Positions 35,887 through 44,630 of a stretch of DNA of 64,000 nt are shown piece after piece. The DNA comes from Rhodococcus qingshengii JCM 15477. Its GTDB lineage: Bacteria; Actinomycetota; Actinomycetes; Mycobacteriales; Mycobacteriaceae. Where the stretch lies: contig NZ_CP096563.1 of the NCBI RefSeq assembly GCF_023221595.1, forward strand, positions 5,823,001-5,887,000, given 5' to 3'. The position numbers and the translations under genes were made by a program. The number at the start of each line of letters is the position of its first letter. The first letter of the stretch is position 1. The notes under the pieces are model-generated. The model worked only from the letters and a program-made list of their open reading frames with translations. It was not told where the DNA came from and did no database searches.

Positions 35887-37209
35887 ATGACCGAGGACGA
35901 TGGCGGCACCGAACCGCGGGACTCCCTCCGCGGACTGGGTTTGCTGTGTCTACTCGCTGCGGTCGCCGGCGTCGGGGTCGGATTTGTCGGCGGCGCGTTC
36001 CGTTGGTGTCTGATCAGGGCCGACGAACTTCGTCAGGCGATCGTGAACTGGGCGCATCACGTTCCGTACGTCGGGTGGCTCGTGCCGGTCCTCCTGGTGG
36101 CCCTGTGCACGGTACTTGCCGTACTGATCGTCAGACGAGTGCCCCTCGCAAAGGGAAGCGGCATCCAGCACGTCGAGGCGGTGTCCCGCGGTGAAGCGAA
36201 ACCGCCGGGAGTCAATCTCGTGCCCGCCAGATTCATCGGCGGCCTCTTGGCGATCGGCTCCGGTCTGGTTCTCGGCCGTGAAGGCCCCACCGTGCACATG
36301 GGTGCGGCGATCGGAGCAGAAGCGGGACGGCGAGCCCGCCTTACCGAACCCGACGTCGCCATGCTGCAAACATCCACGGCCGGAGCAGGACTCGCTGTCG
36401 CATTCAACGCGCCGATCGCGGGAGCACTGTTCGTCTGCGAGGAGGTGACGCACTCGTTCCGGCTGCGCACCGTGCTGCCAACGCTTTTCGGTGTTTCAGT
36501 GGCGGTGGGCTGTGCACGGATCGTCATCGGTGATCAACCCGATTTCGAGGTCGGCACCGTCCCGACACCGCAACTCGCATTCTTGCCACTGTTCGTCGTC
36601 TTCGGAATCCTCACGGGGCTACTGGGTATTGCGTACAACCGCCTGATTCTAGGACTACTCGACATCGTGGCACGGCTCGACAAGATCCCACCGACTGTCA
36701 TCGGCGCAACGATCGGCGCCGTCATCGGCCTGACGCTGTTCCTCGACCCGTTGGCCAGTGGGGGCGGCGACGTTCTTGCACAGATGATCGTCGGCGGAAG
36801 GACCTTCGTACTGCCGATCCTGCTGCTGTACTTGGTGGTTCGGTTCTTCACCGGCCCGCTCTCGTATGCCGCTGGAACTCCCGGCGGACTGTTCGCTCCC
36901 TTACTCGCTCTCGGCGCGCTCTGGGGGTCGATCTTCACCGGACTGTCGAGCTTCGTGCCCGGAGTGGACGCCGGGCTCACGGTCACCATGGCCACCGTCG
37001 GTATGGCTGCCTTCTTCGGCGCCGTAGTACGCGCACCGTTCACCGGCATCGTGATCGTGGTCGAGATGACCGCGGTGACGTCGACGCTGGTCCCGATGCT
37101 CGCTGCCACTGCGGCAGCGGTATTCGTCACCACGTCGGCAGGGTCGGCACCTATCTACGACAGTCTGCGCGAACGGATGTTGGAGCCGCAACGCCCGCAT
37201 ACGGATTGA
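35887..37209 (+). CDS. clcA: CLC-type chloride channel / H+ antiporter
   Basis: A 440-residue CLC protein. The ATG at 35887 with TAGGG ten bases upstream is preferred over the GTG at 35830. The three anion-binding signatures are present: GSGIQHVEA, GREGPTVHMGA with the gating Glu, and PGGLFAPLLAL. The proton-transfer Glu lies in VCEEVTHSF, which suggests Cl-/H+ exchange rather than a passive channel. About ten to twelve helices are seen and there is no CBS domain. It is likely part of acid or osmotic adaptation. No operon partners are obvious. Confidence 0.85.
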   Translation: MTEDDGGTEPRDSLRGLGLLCLLAAVAGVGVGFVGGAFRWCLIRADELRQAIVNWAHHVPYVGWLVPVLLVALCTVLAVLIVRRVPLAKGSGIQHVEAVSRGEAKPPGVNLVPARFIGGLLAIGSGLVLGREGPTVHMGAAIGAEAGRRARLTEPDVAMLQTSTAGAGLAVAFNAPIAGALFVCEEVTHSFRLRTVLPTLFGVSVAVGCARIVIGDQPDFEVGTVPTPQLAFLPLFVVFGILTGLLGIAYNRLILGLLDIVARLDKIPPTVIGATIGAVIGLTLFLDPLASGGGDVLAQMIVGGRTFVLPILLLYLVVRFFTGPLSYAAGTPGGLFAPLLALGALWGSIFTGLSSFVPGVDAGLTVTMATVGMAAFFGAVVRAPFTGIVIVVEMTAVTSTLVPMLAATAAAVFVTTSAGSAPIYDSLRERMLEPQRPHTD

Positions 37210-37253
37210 TCCCCGCACACGGGTCATTGCAGCACGGGCGCGCTACGTGAATT

Positions 37254-38123
37254 TCAGAATTTGCAGATGACTTCCTCGGAGAACCTGCGTACCGCATCTT
37301 TCTTCGCTTCCAGGTCGCAGTCGAACCCGAGCCCGTACATGGCCCAAGGAATGACGATCGATTCCGTCACTCCGCTATCGGCCAGTTCCAGGGAGCCGTC
37401 GAGACCGAAGCGATCGGCGCAGACGGCCTGAATTTCGAACGGGGACTCGGCGCGCCCGTACTCGACCCGCAGGACGCCGATCCTCGCGATGAGAGCTTGC
37501 AGATCAGCGAAAGAGACTGTAGCCGAGGTCCAACCGTCACCCACTCGCGCTGCACGGCGCAATGCGGCCGCGGAATGTCCTCCGATGTAGATGGGGACGG
37601 GATCGACCGGCGCCGGGCTCATCTGCAGCCTGTCGAAGTCGAAGAACTTGCCGTGATGTTCGACCATACCGCCGCCTAGAACCAGTCGCAGTACCTCGAG
37701 CATCTCGTCGACTCGCGGGCCTCGATCCTTGGGGGAAGCGCCGCACCACTCGAATTCCTCTGGCGCCCAGCCCACACCGACCCCGAGACCGAAGCGGCCT
37801 CCTGTCAAATTCGCGACCGACCCCACCTGGCTTGCCAGCAGCAGAGGATTGCGTGAGCTGAGCTCGAGCACCTGCGGATAAAAGCGAATCTTCGACGTTC
37901 CGGGTCCCATGAAGGCCGCGGCAATCATGGGGTCTACAAATGGTGTCTTCACGTCCCACATCCGCACACCGTCAGCGGTATACGGATACCCGGTAGCGCC
38001 CCGCTCGGGAAAGAACAGTGAGTCGGGCATCGTGATCGAAGAAAAGCCGCATTCTTCGGCCACTTTCGCAAGTGCAACGAGTTGAGAGAGGGGAATCATC
38101 GCCACGGCGAGGCTGAACTTCAT
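37254..38123 (-). CDS. LLM-class (F420-dependent type) oxidoreductase
   Basis: A 289-residue protein starting at ATG 38123 with AGAGGG nine bases upstream; the longer frame starting at 38192 lacks such a site. The TIM-barrel luciferase-like monooxygenase family is recognised from GGRFGLGVGVGWAPEEFEW, PVPIYIGGHSAAALRRAARV and the N-terminal LAKVAEECGFSSITMPDS. In actinobacteria such proteins usually use cofactor F420. The substrate is unknown. It is convergent with the chloride transporter gene. Confidence 0.8.
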   Translation of the reverse strand: MKFSLAVAMIPLSQLVALAKVAEECGFSSITMPDSLFFPERGATGYPYTADGVRMWDVKTPFVDPMIAAAFMGPGTSKIRFYPQVLELSSRNPLLLASQVGSVANLTGGRFGLGVGVGWAPEEFEWCGASPKDRGPRVDEMLEVLRLVLGGGMVEHHGKFFDFDRLQMSPAPVDPVPIYIGGHSAAALRRAARVGDGWTSATVSFADLQALIARIGVLRVEYGRAESPFEIQAVCADRFGLDGSLELADSGVTESIVIPWAMYGLGFDCDLEAKKDAVRRFSEEVICKF

Positions 38124-38445
38124 CGGAAGATCCCTCTGTTCAGTTGACCGGAGCGACTGAAGTGCCTCGATGAGCTCGAAGTCGGTTCGCACCGATCGGC
38201 TTGGGAGACAGTGGATCCTGAACAGTCACTTCTTGCAACGCTCAGTCATACGACAACTCCCCCGCAGTGCGGTCGAAGCATCAGCCACCCTCGGTTGGAC
38301 AAGGACGTGTTCGAGGTTACAAAGCTCCCGCTACTTCGGCTCGGCGGCTTCCCGCCAGGCGGACACATACCAAGAACTTCGGGGTCCTGGTGACACCTGG
38401 CACCCCACTCCCCCTGATTTCGCACCGTGCAACCTGCGAATCGGC
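38124..38445. other. 322-bp intergenic region, no gene seen
   Basis: The region lies between the LLM oxidoreductase start and the pobA stop, both on the minus strand. It should carry the promoter of the LLM gene. The open frames across it are shadows without a ribosome-binding site. I see no clear palindrome, tRNA or riboswitch in it. Confidence 0.5.
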
Positions 38446-39636
38446 CTACTGATGCAAGGGAGTTCCGACGTAGTTCTCGGCGATCAGCGTTCGTCCGGCC
38501 ACCGAACGCGTGACCATGTCCAATTCGGCCAACTGTCGGCGATGCCCGAAACCGCTGTCGTCTGGCAAGCGATGGAGCATCGACGACATCCACCACGAGA
38601 AGTGCTGCGTCCGCCACACACGCGGCAACACCGTTTCGGTGTACCCGTCCAGCATCTTTCGGTCGGACGAGGTGAAGAAACCGTCCATTGCCTTCGCCAG
38701 TGCGTAGACGTCGGCGATCGCGAGATTCATTCCCTTCGCGCCGGTCGGCGGCACGGTGTGCGCCGCATCCCCTGCAAGAAACAGGTTGCCGTGCTGCATC
38801 GGCTCACACACGAAGCTGCGGAACTGGAGGATCGACTTCTGAAAGATCCTGCCGTCCTTGATCTCCGCCCCCTCACCGTCGACGCGCATGTGCAGCTCGT
38901 CCCAGATTCGATCGTCGGACCAGTTGTCCACGGAGTCGTCCGGATCGACCTGAAGGTAATGACGCTGTACCTCGGGCGTCCGTGTGCTGATCAGTGCAAA
39001 CCCGCGCTCATGGTTGGCATAGATCAGTTCTTCGGACGACGGCGGCGCCTCGGCCAGGATGCCGAACCACGCGAAGGGATACTGGCGGAAATGATCTGTT
39101 CGGATCGACGGTTCGGGAATCAGCTTTCGCGTTCCGGTGCGTGAACCGTCGCAACCGGCCACCAGGGCGCACTCGAGCTTCTGATCATTTCCGTCCGAGT
39201 CGACAAAAGTGATACTCGGGCGATCCGATTCGTGATCGTGTACTTGCGCGTCGGACACTCCGAATCGAATGTCCCCGCCGTCAGCGAGACGCCGCGCGAT
39301 CAGATCCTTGAGCACCTCGTGTTGCGGATACACCGTGACTGCTCGCCCGTCGGTCAGTTCGTCGAACGCGATTCGGTGCCCTCGTCCACCGAATCGCAAC
39401 TCGATTCCGTGATGTTCGAGGCCCTCCCGCTTCAGTCGATCACCGAGTCCGGTCTCGACCATGAGATCAACCGTGTTCTGTTCGAGCACGCCGGCACGAA
39501 TGGTGCCTTCTACCTCTTCGCGGGTGCGGCATTCCAGGACAACCGAATCGATTCCCTTCAGATGCAACAGATGCGAGAGCATCAACCCGGCGGGACCACC
39601 ACCGACGATTCCGACCTGGGTGCGTGAAGAAGACAT
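38446..39636 (-). CDS. pobA: 4-hydroxybenzoate 3-monooxygenase
   Basis: A 396-residue flavoprotein hydroxylase of the expected length. The ADP-binding motif VGIVGGGPAGLMLSHLLHLK is N-terminal, RAGVLEQNTVDLM is typical of PobA, and LFLAGDAAHTVPPTGAKGMN is the second FAD motif. It makes protocatechuate from 4-hydroxybenzoate using NAD(P)H and oxygen. The C-terminal segment matches the PobA fold with a Tyr-rich active site. AGGAG is found nine bases ahead of the ATG. An IclR gene sits upstream, and a palindrome between the two is the likely operator. Confidence 0.92.
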   Translation of the reverse strand: MSSSRTQVGIVGGGPAGLMLSHLLHLKGIDSVVLECRTREEVEGTIRAGVLEQNTVDLMVETGLGDRLKREGLEHHGIELRFGGRGHRIAFDELTDGRAVTVYPQHEVLKDLIARRLADGGDIRFGVSDAQVHDHESDRPSITFVDSDGNDQKLECALVAGCDGSRTGTRKLIPEPSIRTDHFRQYPFAWFGILAEAPPSSEELIYANHERGFALISTRTPEVQRHYLQVDPDDSVDNWSDDRIWDELHMRVDGEGAEIKDGRIFQKSILQFRSFVCEPMQHGNLFLAGDAAHTVPPTGAKGMNLAIADVYALAKAMDGFFTSSDRKMLDGYTETVLPRVWRTQHFSWWMSSMLHRLPDDSGFGHRRQLAELDMVTRSVAGRTLIAENYVGTPLHQ

Positions 39637-39707
39637 ACAGAGAGCTCCTGAGGTGAGTGACGATTGAGACCACCCTCGACCACGATCACTCCTCTGAACA
39701 GCTGCAA

Positions 39708-39722
39708 TTTCACTCAGTGAAA
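39708..39722. promoter_or_regulatory. IclR-type operator TTTCACT-C-AGTGAAA before pobA
   Basis: A perfect 15-bp palindrome (7+1+7) in the 98-bp gap between the IclR gene and pobA, 72-86 bases ahead of the pobA start. The same arms recur at 42907-42921 ahead of the aldehyde dehydrogenase gene. This supports a specific operator for the adjacent IclR regulator. Confidence 0.75.
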
Positions 39723-39734
39723 GACCGAAACGAG

Positions 39735-40487
39735 CTATCGAAACCCACCGCTACCAAGCCCGCGTGATATTCCACGGGCGGCCGCGACCAACGCCGGCAG
39801 TAAAGGAGCCGGATCCTGCTCCACCGGAACAACTGTCGAGACCGCTGCCACGACACTGCCCCCGGCTTCGCGGACAGGAGCGGCGACGGCAAGGGTTCCG
39901 ACGTTCAGATACTCACGACAGACCACGAATCCGGCGCGCCTGATCTCGTCGAGAGTTGCTCGCAAAATCCGCTCGGAAGTAATGGTTTTGGGAGTGAACG
40001 ACTCGAGGCCGGCGCGAAGGACGTCGTCGAGAAGCTCGGTTCCGCCGTGCGCGAGGAGAATCAATCCACCGCTGGACGCGTGCAACGGCAATCTTCCGCC
40101 GGCACGGCCGACCACGGTGACGGCGCTACGCGAGGACAAGCGCTCGAGGTACAGAGCCTCGGTGCCCTCACGAACGACCAACTGCACGTTCTCTCGGGTG
40201 ACCTCGTACAGGTCCTCGAGGAACGGCAACGCCACCTGCCGTAGGCCGTGAGCGCCGGGAGCAAGAGCGCCGATCTCCCACAACCGGACTCCGACCTGGT
40301 ACTTGCCGTCACTCCGACGCTCGAGTGCGCCCTCAGCCACCAACTGCCCACACAGTCGGTGGACGGTGGGCAGAGGCAAACCGCTGCGACGACTGATCTC
40401 CGACTGCGTCAACCGCGGCGATTTCGCGTCGAAGGCACCGAGCACGATAAATGCCCGGCCGATCAACGAACGCTCGCCTGATGCCAT
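39735..40487 (-). CDS. IclR-family regulator of pobA
   Basis: A 250-residue IclR regulator: N-terminal winged helix (LTQSEISRRSGLPLPTVHRL), then the C-terminal ligand domain (LPLHASSGGLILLAHGG). It lies directly upstream of pobA in the same direction, so it probably controls 4-hydroxybenzoate hydroxylation. IclR-type PobR/PcaR proteins bind 4-hydroxybenzoate or related aromatics in other genera. Palindromes upstream of pobA and just before its own start fit operator and autoregulation sites. Confidence 0.85.
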   Translation of the reverse strand: MASGERSLIGRAFIVLGAFDAKSPRLTQSEISRRSGLPLPTVHRLCGQLVAEGALERRSDGKYQVGVRLWEIGALAPGAHGLRQVALPFLEDLYEVTRENVQLVVREGTEALYLERLSSRSAVTVVGRAGGRLPLHASSGGLILLAHGGTELLDDVLRAGLESFTPKTITSERILRATLDEIRRAGFVVCREYLNVGTLAVAAPVREAGGSVVAAVSTVVPVEQDPAPLLPALVAAARGISRGLGSGGFR

Positions 40488-40500
40488 TCACACAGTGTGA
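40488..40500. promoter_or_regulatory. palindrome TCACAC-A-GTGTGA at the IclR start
   Basis: A perfect 13-bp palindrome whose last base is next to the IclR start codon (ATG at 40485-40487, minus strand). It occupies the place of a ribosome-binding site, which suggests either a leaderless message or autoregulation by steric block. The half-site TCAC/GTGA is shared with the pobA operator, but the spacing differs. Confidence 0.5.
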
Positions 40501-40536
40501 CTGACATCAGGCGAAACGTGTTCAGGCGGTGCGGAG

Positions 40537-41904
40537 CTACGCGGAGTGCGCCAATTCCGGTTCGCGTTCGGTCACCGGCGGCGTGGCCTCGATCTTCATC
40601 GGCTCCTGCGCGTAGTGGAAGTGCGGACGACGGTGACCGATGAACGAACCGAACCACGACATCACAGCGACATACCGGTTGCGGAAGCCCACCAGATACA
40701 TCACGTGCACGGCCAGCCACATGAACCAGGCGATCGTGCCCTTGAACTCGACCTTGCGGACGCGACACACAGCGCTGAATCGGCTGATGATCGACATGCT
40801 GCCCTTGTCGAAGTATTTGAAAGGCGTTCCGGCCTTGACCTTTCCGTTCACAGTCTTCGCTGCGTGACGGCCACCCTGCATTGCAACGGGCGACTGACCC
40901 GGCAGACCGTTCAGCGAAGTCATGTCGCCGATGGCAAAGACGTTGGCGAACCCGCCGACGGTCAAGTCCGGATTGATGAGCAGACGACCTGCACGGTCAC
41001 TCTCACAACCGGTCGCCTCGCCGAGCACTGCGGCGAAGTCGTTGGCTCGAACACCGGCCGACCAGATGACGGTCTCGGCGTCGATGCGCTTCTCTTCCTT
41101 GGTCTTTGCCGAAGAGACGGTGACACCGTGCTCGTCGATGGCGGTGACCATGGTGTTGAGAACAACCTCGACACCCGACTTCTCGAGCGAGGCCTGTGTG
41201 TACTCACTGAGCTTGCCGCCGAAGGCCGGAAGCGCAACGCCCGCGCCCTCGACCATGGTGACCGTGACCTCGTCGGCGCTGATGTTGTTGATGGACTTGG
41301 CGAAGTAGCGACGCGCCAGTTCCTTGATCTGTCCGGCGAGCTCGACGCCGGTCGCGCCTGCACCGACGACAACGAAGCTGAGCAGGTTGCGGCGAACCAG
41401 CGCGTCGTTGGTGGTGTGAGCCTCTTCGAAGCAACGCAGGATCTGCTTACGCAGGACCTCGGCATCCTCGACGGTCTTGAGCTTGTAGGTGACCTTTTCG
41501 AACTCGTCATGACCGAAGTACGCCTGGGTGGCACCGGTGGCTGCGATGAGCGAGCGGTATCCGAGAGTGTGGCGGGTGCCCGAAGCCTCGTAGACGACGG
41601 TGTTCTCTTCGGCGTTGACCTCGACGACGCGACCGAGACGCACGTCGGCGTTGGGGTACTTCTGCAGGATCGTGCGGATGGGCGGAGCAACTTCGCCTGC
41701 CGACAGAACGCCCGTCGCCACCTGGTAGAGCAGCGGCTGGAAGAGGTGCTCGGTGGTGGCGGAGATGAGGACGAACGGCGTCTTGGACTTCGCGAGGGTC
41801 TTGGCCGCGGCGAGGGCTCCGAATCCCGAACCGACGATGACTACCTGAGTCTGCTCGTGTCCAGTCGCGTCGATGTCAGCGCGACCCGCAGCTGTTCTAT
41901 CCAC
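40537..41904 (-). CDS. ndh: type II NADH dehydrogenase (NDH-2)
   Basis: A 455-residue flavoprotein. GTG at 41904 is chosen because GAGGAGA lies about eight bases before it; a TTG five codons upstream overlaps that site. The first nucleotide-binding motif is VVIVGSGFGALAAAKTLA (residues 21-38) for FAD, and the second is FVVVGAGATGVELAGQI for NADH. FAIGDMTSL is the third FAD contact. A C-terminal amphipathic segment (GTIAWFMWLAVHVMYLVGF) anchors it at the membrane. It feeds electrons from NADH to menaquinone without pumping protons. It is divergent from a LysR gene. Confidence 0.88.
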   Translation of the reverse strand: MDRTAAGRADIDATGHEQTQVVIVGSGFGALAAAKTLAKSKTPFVLISATTEHLFQPLLYQVATGVLSAGEVAPPIRTILQKYPNADVRLGRVVEVNAEENTVVYEASGTRHTLGYRSLIAATGATQAYFGHDEFEKVTYKLKTVEDAEVLRKQILRCFEEAHTTNDALVRRNLLSFVVVGAGATGVELAGQIKELARRYFAKSINNISADEVTVTMVEGAGVALPAFGGKLSEYTQASLEKSGVEVVLNTMVTAIDEHGVTVSSAKTKEEKRIDAETVIWSAGVRANDFAAVLGEATGCESDRAGRLLINPDLTVGGFANVFAIGDMTSLNGLPGQSPVAMQGGRHAAKTVNGKVKAGTPFKYFDKGSMSIISRFSAVCRVRKVEFKGTIAWFMWLAVHVMYLVGFRNRYVAVMSWFGSFIGHRRPHFHYAQEPMKIEATPPVTEREPELAHSA

Positions 41905-41967
41905 AACAAATCTCCTCAACCAAATTGAAAGTATGACTATTACGGTATGGACTGATCATGGGTCGGG

Positions 41968-41981
41968 TCCAGCTAGCTGGA
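41968..41981. promoter_or_regulatory. 14-bp palindrome TCCAGCTAGCTGGA
   Basis: A perfect 14-bp palindrome with no spacer in the 124-bp divergent region between ndh and the LysR-type gene. It is 48 bases from the LysR start at 42029. It could be the LysR regulator's own recognition site or a site for another repressor; there is no evidence for either. Confidence 0.45.
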
Positions 41982-42028
41982 GTATTCGCAAGACTGTTAT
42001 CTCGATTGCTCATAAGTAAGCTGTCCTC

Positions 42029-42919
42029 ATGGACTTCCGCCAACTCAAGTACTTCCTCGTCGTGAGCGAGGAACTGAGCTTCAGTCGCGCTGCCGAGCGC
42101 TGCTTCATCTCGCAGTCGGCGATCAGCCATCAGGTCGCCCGACTGGAGAAGGAGCTTGGCGCGACACTCTTCGAACGCTCGACCCGAGCCGTTCGCCTTG
42201 CCCCGGCAGGATCGCGACTCGTGCCCATCGCGCAGCAAGTCCTCAGCCTCGAAACGATGGCATACTCCGTCGCACGCGACCCACGAGCCCGGATCCGGAT
42301 CACCGGAAACATGAGCTTCGCCGCTCAGACGCTGGACGCCATCGCACACGTGCGCGAACTTCATCCGGACCTGGACGTCGAGTTCGTCATCAAGAGTTTT
42401 GCCCACCGCATGGACGCCGTGGCCTCCGGTGACGCCGACATCGCGCTGATTCGCGGCGGCGTCGACCGCCCCGGACTCGAACCCTTGGATCTCGGCGTCG
42501 AAGATCTGCTGGTCGTAATGTCGAGCCGGCACCCCCTGGCCGGCCAGCAAAGCGTCGACCTCAATGATCTGGCCGCATACCCCCTGCTCCTGCCGCCGCG
42601 CCAAAGCCAGGTGCTCATTCACAAGGTGGTCGAGGACGCGTTCCGCGAGATAGATCGACGCGTCCAACTGGGCCCAGCAATTCCGAGCGATCACACAGCC
42701 ACGCTGGACGTGATCACCAACCCGCGCGCCTGGACCCTGCTGTATTCGATCACCGCAGGCGAATCTCCACGCGCCGGCATCAGCTTCATGCGAGAATCGA
42801 ACGGCCGCTTGCGAATTCCCGTCTCGGGAGTGACCCGCAGCGGCGCCACCCACTCGACCGAGTTCGCCGATCTGATCCAAGCGCTCAAGGACGCCATGAA
42901 TCCGTCTTTCACTGAGTGA
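42029..42919 (+). CDS. LysR-family transcriptional regulator
   Basis: A 296-residue LysR protein with a clear N-terminal winged helix, FSRAAERCFISQSAISHQVA and RLEKELG, and a typical C-terminal substrate-binding domain (VEDLLVVMSSRHPLAG). It is divergent from the NDH-2 gene and lies upstream, in the same direction, of an aldehyde dehydrogenase. Its stop codon sits inside the 17-bp palindrome that precedes that dehydrogenase, so its end and the operator overlap. The target is uncertain. Confidence 0.85.
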   Translation: MDFRQLKYFLVVSEELSFSRAAERCFISQSAISHQVARLEKELGATLFERSTRAVRLAPAGSRLVPIAQQVLSLETMAYSVARDPRARIRITGNMSFAAQTLDAIAHVRELHPDLDVEFVIKSFAHRMDAVASGDADIALIRGGVDRPGLEPLDLGVEDLLVVMSSRHPLAGQQSVDLNDLAAYPLLLPPRQSQVLIHKVVEDAFREIDRRVQLGPAIPSDHTATLDVITNPRAWTLLYSITAGESPRAGISFMRESNGRLRIPVSGVTRSGATHSTEFADLIQALKDAMNPSFTE

Positions 42920-42922
42920 AAG
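42906..42922. promoter_or_regulatory. operator CTTTCACT-G-AGTGAAAG before the aldehyde dehydrogenase
   Basis: A perfect 17-bp palindrome with the same arms as the pobA operator (39708-39722). It spans the LysR stop codon and lies about 91 bases ahead of the aldehyde dehydrogenase start at 43013. This places the dehydrogenase in the same IclR-controlled set as pobA. Confidence 0.75.
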
Positions 42923-43012
42923 TGCGATGGCGATCGACTCCCCTCACGGAGCAACGTGGTCCACAACCATGTGATGCGGCGCGCGGTTGCATCCCTTTAC
43001 CGAGGAGCGGCC

Positions 43013-44476
43013 ATGACGCGTTTGCTGAGCGAACCTGTGTGGGAATCGAAGATCTTCGACGGCGAATGGGTTCGCGGTAGCGCCGACGATCGTATTGTCG
43101 TCGAACCGGCCACCGGCAAGCAGTTGACGACGGTCGGCATGGCAACACCAGACGACGTGGCAGCCGCTGCAACAAAAGCTGCTGCAGCTCAGAAGGATTG
43201 GGCAGCAAGGCCGTACACCGAACGAGCCGCCGTTCTACGCCGCGCCGGTCAACTGTTCGAACAGTACGCCGACGAAATCGGCGAATGGGTAATCCGCGAG
43301 GCCGGCAGCATTCCCGCCAAAGCCGGACTGGAAACCCACACCGCTGCCGAAGAGTGCTACAACGCAGCAGCTTTGGCCGCACACCCCGTCGGCGAGGTGC
43401 TGCGCTCGGAGCAACCGCGGCTGAGCTTCTCTCGTCGCGTCCCCGTCGGCACCGTCGGCGTCATCGCACCGTTCAACTTCCCGATCATTCTGTCGATCCG
43501 TGCAGTCGCTCCCGCACTGGCACTGGGCAATTCGGTGATCCTCAAGCCTGATCCGCGCACGGCGATCTGTGGCGGTGTGGTTCTTGCCCGCATCTTCGAA
43601 GAAGCCGGTTTGCCTGCCGGAGTGTTCGGCATGCTGCCGGGTGGCGCTGACGCCGGTGAGGCAATCGTGGTTCATCCGAGCGTTCGCGTCATCGCATTCA
43701 CCGGGTCGACCCGGGCAGGACGCGCTGTCGGTGAACTGGCGGGCCGCCATCTCAAACGAGCACACCTCGAACTCGGGGGAAACAACGCACTGATCGTCAT
43801 GGACGACGTCGACCTCGAAAAGGCCGCATCTGTAGGCGCTTTCGGATCCTTCATGCACCAGGGGCAGATCTGCATGACCACCGGCCGCCAGCTCGTCCAC
43901 GAAAGTATCGCCGCCGACTACACCGCACTCCTTGCCGAACGCGCCGACAAGCTTCCGGTAGGCGACCCGTTCACCGGTCAGGTCGCACTCGGACCCATCA
44001 TCGACGCCAAACAACGCGACCACATCCACTCCCTGGTCACCGGAAGCATCGCGGCCGGAGCAAAACTGGCGGCCGGTGGCACCTACGAGGATCTCTTCTA
44101 CCGGCCCACCGTGCTGGCCGACACCCCACTCACCGCGCCGGCATTCGCCGACGAAGTCTTCGGGCCAGTCGCACCGGTCACCTCCTTCGCCACCGTCGAA
44201 CAGGCCATCACCATAGCCAACGATTCCGAGTACGGACTGTCACTGGGCATTCTGACCTCCGACGCCATGCGCGGACTCGAACTCGCTCAACAGATCCCCA
44301 CCGGCCTCGTACACATCAACGATCAGACCGTCGGCGACGAAGCAGTCATCCCGTTCGGCGGTATGGCGTCTTCGGGTAACGTTGGCCGCGTCGGCGGTAT
44401 CGGCGCAAACCTCGACGCCTTCACCGAAACGCAGTGGGTGACTGCGCAGAGCGCACTCCCGGTCTACCCCTTCTAG
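43013..44476 (+). CDS. aldehyde dehydrogenase, benzaldehyde/vanillin type
   Basis: A 487-residue enzyme. The ATG at 43013 has GAGGAG six bases upstream. Cys287 in HQGQICMTTGR and Glu253 in HLELGGNNA are the catalytic residues; GQICMT is typical of benzaldehyde and vanillin dehydrogenases. It probably oxidises an aromatic aldehyde such as 4-hydroxybenzaldehyde to 4-hydroxybenzoate, the PobA substrate. The palindrome at 42906 is shared with pobA. NAD or NADP preference cannot be told. Confidence 0.85.
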   Translation: MTRLLSEPVWESKIFDGEWVRGSADDRIVVEPATGKQLTTVGMATPDDVAAAATKAAAAQKDWAARPYTERAAVLRRAGQLFEQYADEIGEWVIREAGSIPAKAGLETHTAAEECYNAAALAAHPVGEVLRSEQPRLSFSRRVPVGTVGVIAPFNFPIILSIRAVAPALALGNSVILKPDPRTAICGGVVLARIFEEAGLPAGVFGMLPGGADAGEAIVVHPSVRVIAFTGSTRAGRAVGELAGRHLKRAHLELGGNNALIVMDDVDLEKAASVGAFGSFMHQGQICMTTGRQLVHESIAADYTALLAERADKLPVGDPFTGQVALGPIIDAKQRDHIHSLVTGSIAAGAKLAAGGTYEDLFYRPTVLADTPLTAPAFADEVFGPVAPVTSFATVEQAITIANDSEYGLSLGILTSDAMRGLELAQQIPTGLVHINDQTVGDEAVIPFGGMASSGNVGRVGGIGANLDAFTETQWVTAQSALPVYPF

Positions 44477-44630
44477 TCCGGAACACGCCGAGTTGGTCCT
44501 GAATACACCGAGCTGACCCCAGGGGCTCACTGACCAGCATTGACGGGATCGATCTCGCGGACTTACCATCCAGAGAAAATTACTTCGGCACATTAAGCAA
44601 TTTCTCTTGTAATTCCCGAGAAGGACCCAC

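Noticed and set aside
40546..41928. A 460-codon open frame on the plus strand opposite NDH-2
   Set aside because: It mirrors the NDH-2 gene over its whole length, has no ribosome-binding site or family motif, and is a normal by-product of high G+C codon use.
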